A model generated the notes under the pieces. The model was not told where the DNA came from and did not search any database. It saw only the letters and a program-made list of their open reading frames with translations. A stretch of 23,644 nt of DNA from an uncultured Flavobacteriales bacterium (GTDB lineage Bacteria > Bacteroidota > Bacteroidia > Flavobacteriales_D > Sanyastnellaceae), in contig CALJKR010000047.1 in NCBI GenBank assembly GCA_937974555.1, positions 1 through 23,644 on the forward strand, given 5' to 3'. Below, in pieces: positions 23,066-23,644 of this stretch. A program made the position numbers and the translations under genes. Each line of letters begins with the position of its first letter. The first letter of the stretch is position 1.

Positions 23066-23644
23066 CTAATCGATAATGGTCAGTTTGGCGAATTTAAGTA
23101 GTAATTGTTTCTGTCCTTCCTTTGGAAAGAAAATAGTCGCTTTGGCATCCGCACCTTCCCCTTCCACTTTGAGTACTTTCCCTTTACCAAATTTTTCATG
23201 CGAGACGGTCATTCCGGATTCCAATTGCAAAATTGGGCCTGCGGCGGATGCAGGTGCTTGGGCTTTGTCTACTTTTTTAAAGTTACCTGAAAGCAAATCT
23301 GGTTTGGGTGCGGGGGGGGTGAACGGGGTGTTTATTTTGGGAGATTGCTGAACAAACTTCGGCTCACTCTCATTGATTCTACCTTGGGTGCCAAAGCCAC
23401 GACGCTCCGATTGGAAGTCGATTCTGGGTGCGCTCCCGCGATCGGCAGGCTTTTGAAAAGCCACTGCGTTTTTATCGATGTATTGTTCATCTATCTCTTC
23501 AATAAATCGCGAAGGTTCTCCGTAAGTTAACTGCCCAAAACGGTATCGCGTGGTGGCATAACTCAAAGTGACTTTCTTCTCCGCACGTGTCAACGCCACG
23601 TAAAACAAACGTCGTTCTTCTTCCAACTCTTCTCGGGAATTCAA
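23066..23644 (-). CDS. UvrD/PcrA-type ATP-dependent DNA helicase, C-terminal 192 residues
   Basis: The gene runs off the right edge; the 5' part is outside the window, and the first visible codon is inside the gene. Visible residues 8-25 (EEERRLFYVALTRAEKKV) are motif VI of superfamily 1A helicases, with the arginine finger region. After it come RFGQLTYGEPSRFIEEI, a proline/lysine-rich linker (about 95-135) and a C-terminal Tudor-like domain (GMTVSHEKFGKGKVLKVEG), which in PcrA binds RNA polymerase. The linker contains an 8-C run (23312-23319). UvrD or PcrA cannot be separated from this fragment. DUF4290 follows by 13 bases. Confidence 0.92.
   Translation of the reverse strand: MNSREELEEERRLFYVALTRAEKKVTLSYATTRYRFGQLTYGEPSRFIEEIDEQYIDKNAVAFQKPADRGSAPRIDFQSERRGFGTQGRINESEPKFVQQSPKINTPFTPPAPKPDLLSGNFKKVDKAQAPASAAGPILQLESGMTVSHEKFGKGKVLKVEGEGADAKATIFFPKEGQKQLLLKFAKLTIID

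Noticed and set aside
1..23644. tRNA, rRNA, IS elements, prophage genes, riboswitches
   Set aside because: None has supporting sequence: gaps are too short for tRNAs except the repeat-filled 2583-2808, no transposase or integrase motif is present, and no known riboswitch core was seen.

Overview
The window reads as an ordinary chromosomal stretch of a member of the Bacteroidota, most likely from the flavobacterial side. The evidence is gene content: an LptD-like protein divergent from an amidase/MCE/Fe-S operon, DUF4290, a stand-alone SiaB-like kinase, and a secreted SUMF1-like protein. One clear Bacteroidota promoter (TTG-N19-TAnnTTTG) lies in front of rpsT, and Shine-Dalgarno sites are not evident. 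Nothing looks like a prophage, plasmid or transposon, and I see no tRNA, rRNA or CRISPR array. Coding density is very high; no gap exceeds about 230 bases.

Layout. Bases 1-885 (minus) hold the first 295 codons of a secreted SUMF1-like protein that runs off the left edge. A SOUL haem-binding-family gene (minus) then diverges from a DUF2200 gene and a pentapeptide-repeat gene (plus). Bases 2583-2808 are a repeat-filled convergent gap. Bases 2809-7141 (minus) form an operon transcribed as amidase, MCE/MlaD, a membrane di-[4Fe-4S] protein, and a CCG-domain Fe-S protein. It diverges from lptD (7193-9739, plus). Bases 9736-14261 (minus) form a second operon: radC, wecB, polysaccharide deacetylase, SSS symporter. 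Next come rpsT with its own promoter and terminator, and a SiaB-like ATPase with a duplicated, degenerate second half. dxr (plus) follows, convergent with gltX-folB (minus). The right end (18995-23644) is co-directional on minus: uvrD/pcrA (only the 3' end is here), DUF4290, yidD, a lipoprotein, hemB, a degenerate GH13 protein, and terC.

How the genes fit together. The lptD/amidase/MCE block is an envelope-biogenesis locus fused by operon structure to an HdrBC-like electron-transfer pair. The wecB block points to amino-sugar and polysaccharide work. The rest is housekeeping: translation (rpsT, gltX), isoprenoid synthesis (dxr), folate (folB), haem (hemB), DNA repair (uvrD, radC) and membrane insertion (yidD).

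The least ordinary items are four. A 36-bp imperfect tandem duplication supplies the DUF2200 stop codon and contains a perfect 20-bp palindrome. A pair of 'CGCAAAG'-type hairpin repeats fills the convergent gap. The GH13 homologue overlaps hemB and appears to have lost two of its three catalytic residues. The SiaB-like kinase is an internal duplication with no SiaA or SiaC nearby. I found no clearly new defence or mobile system.
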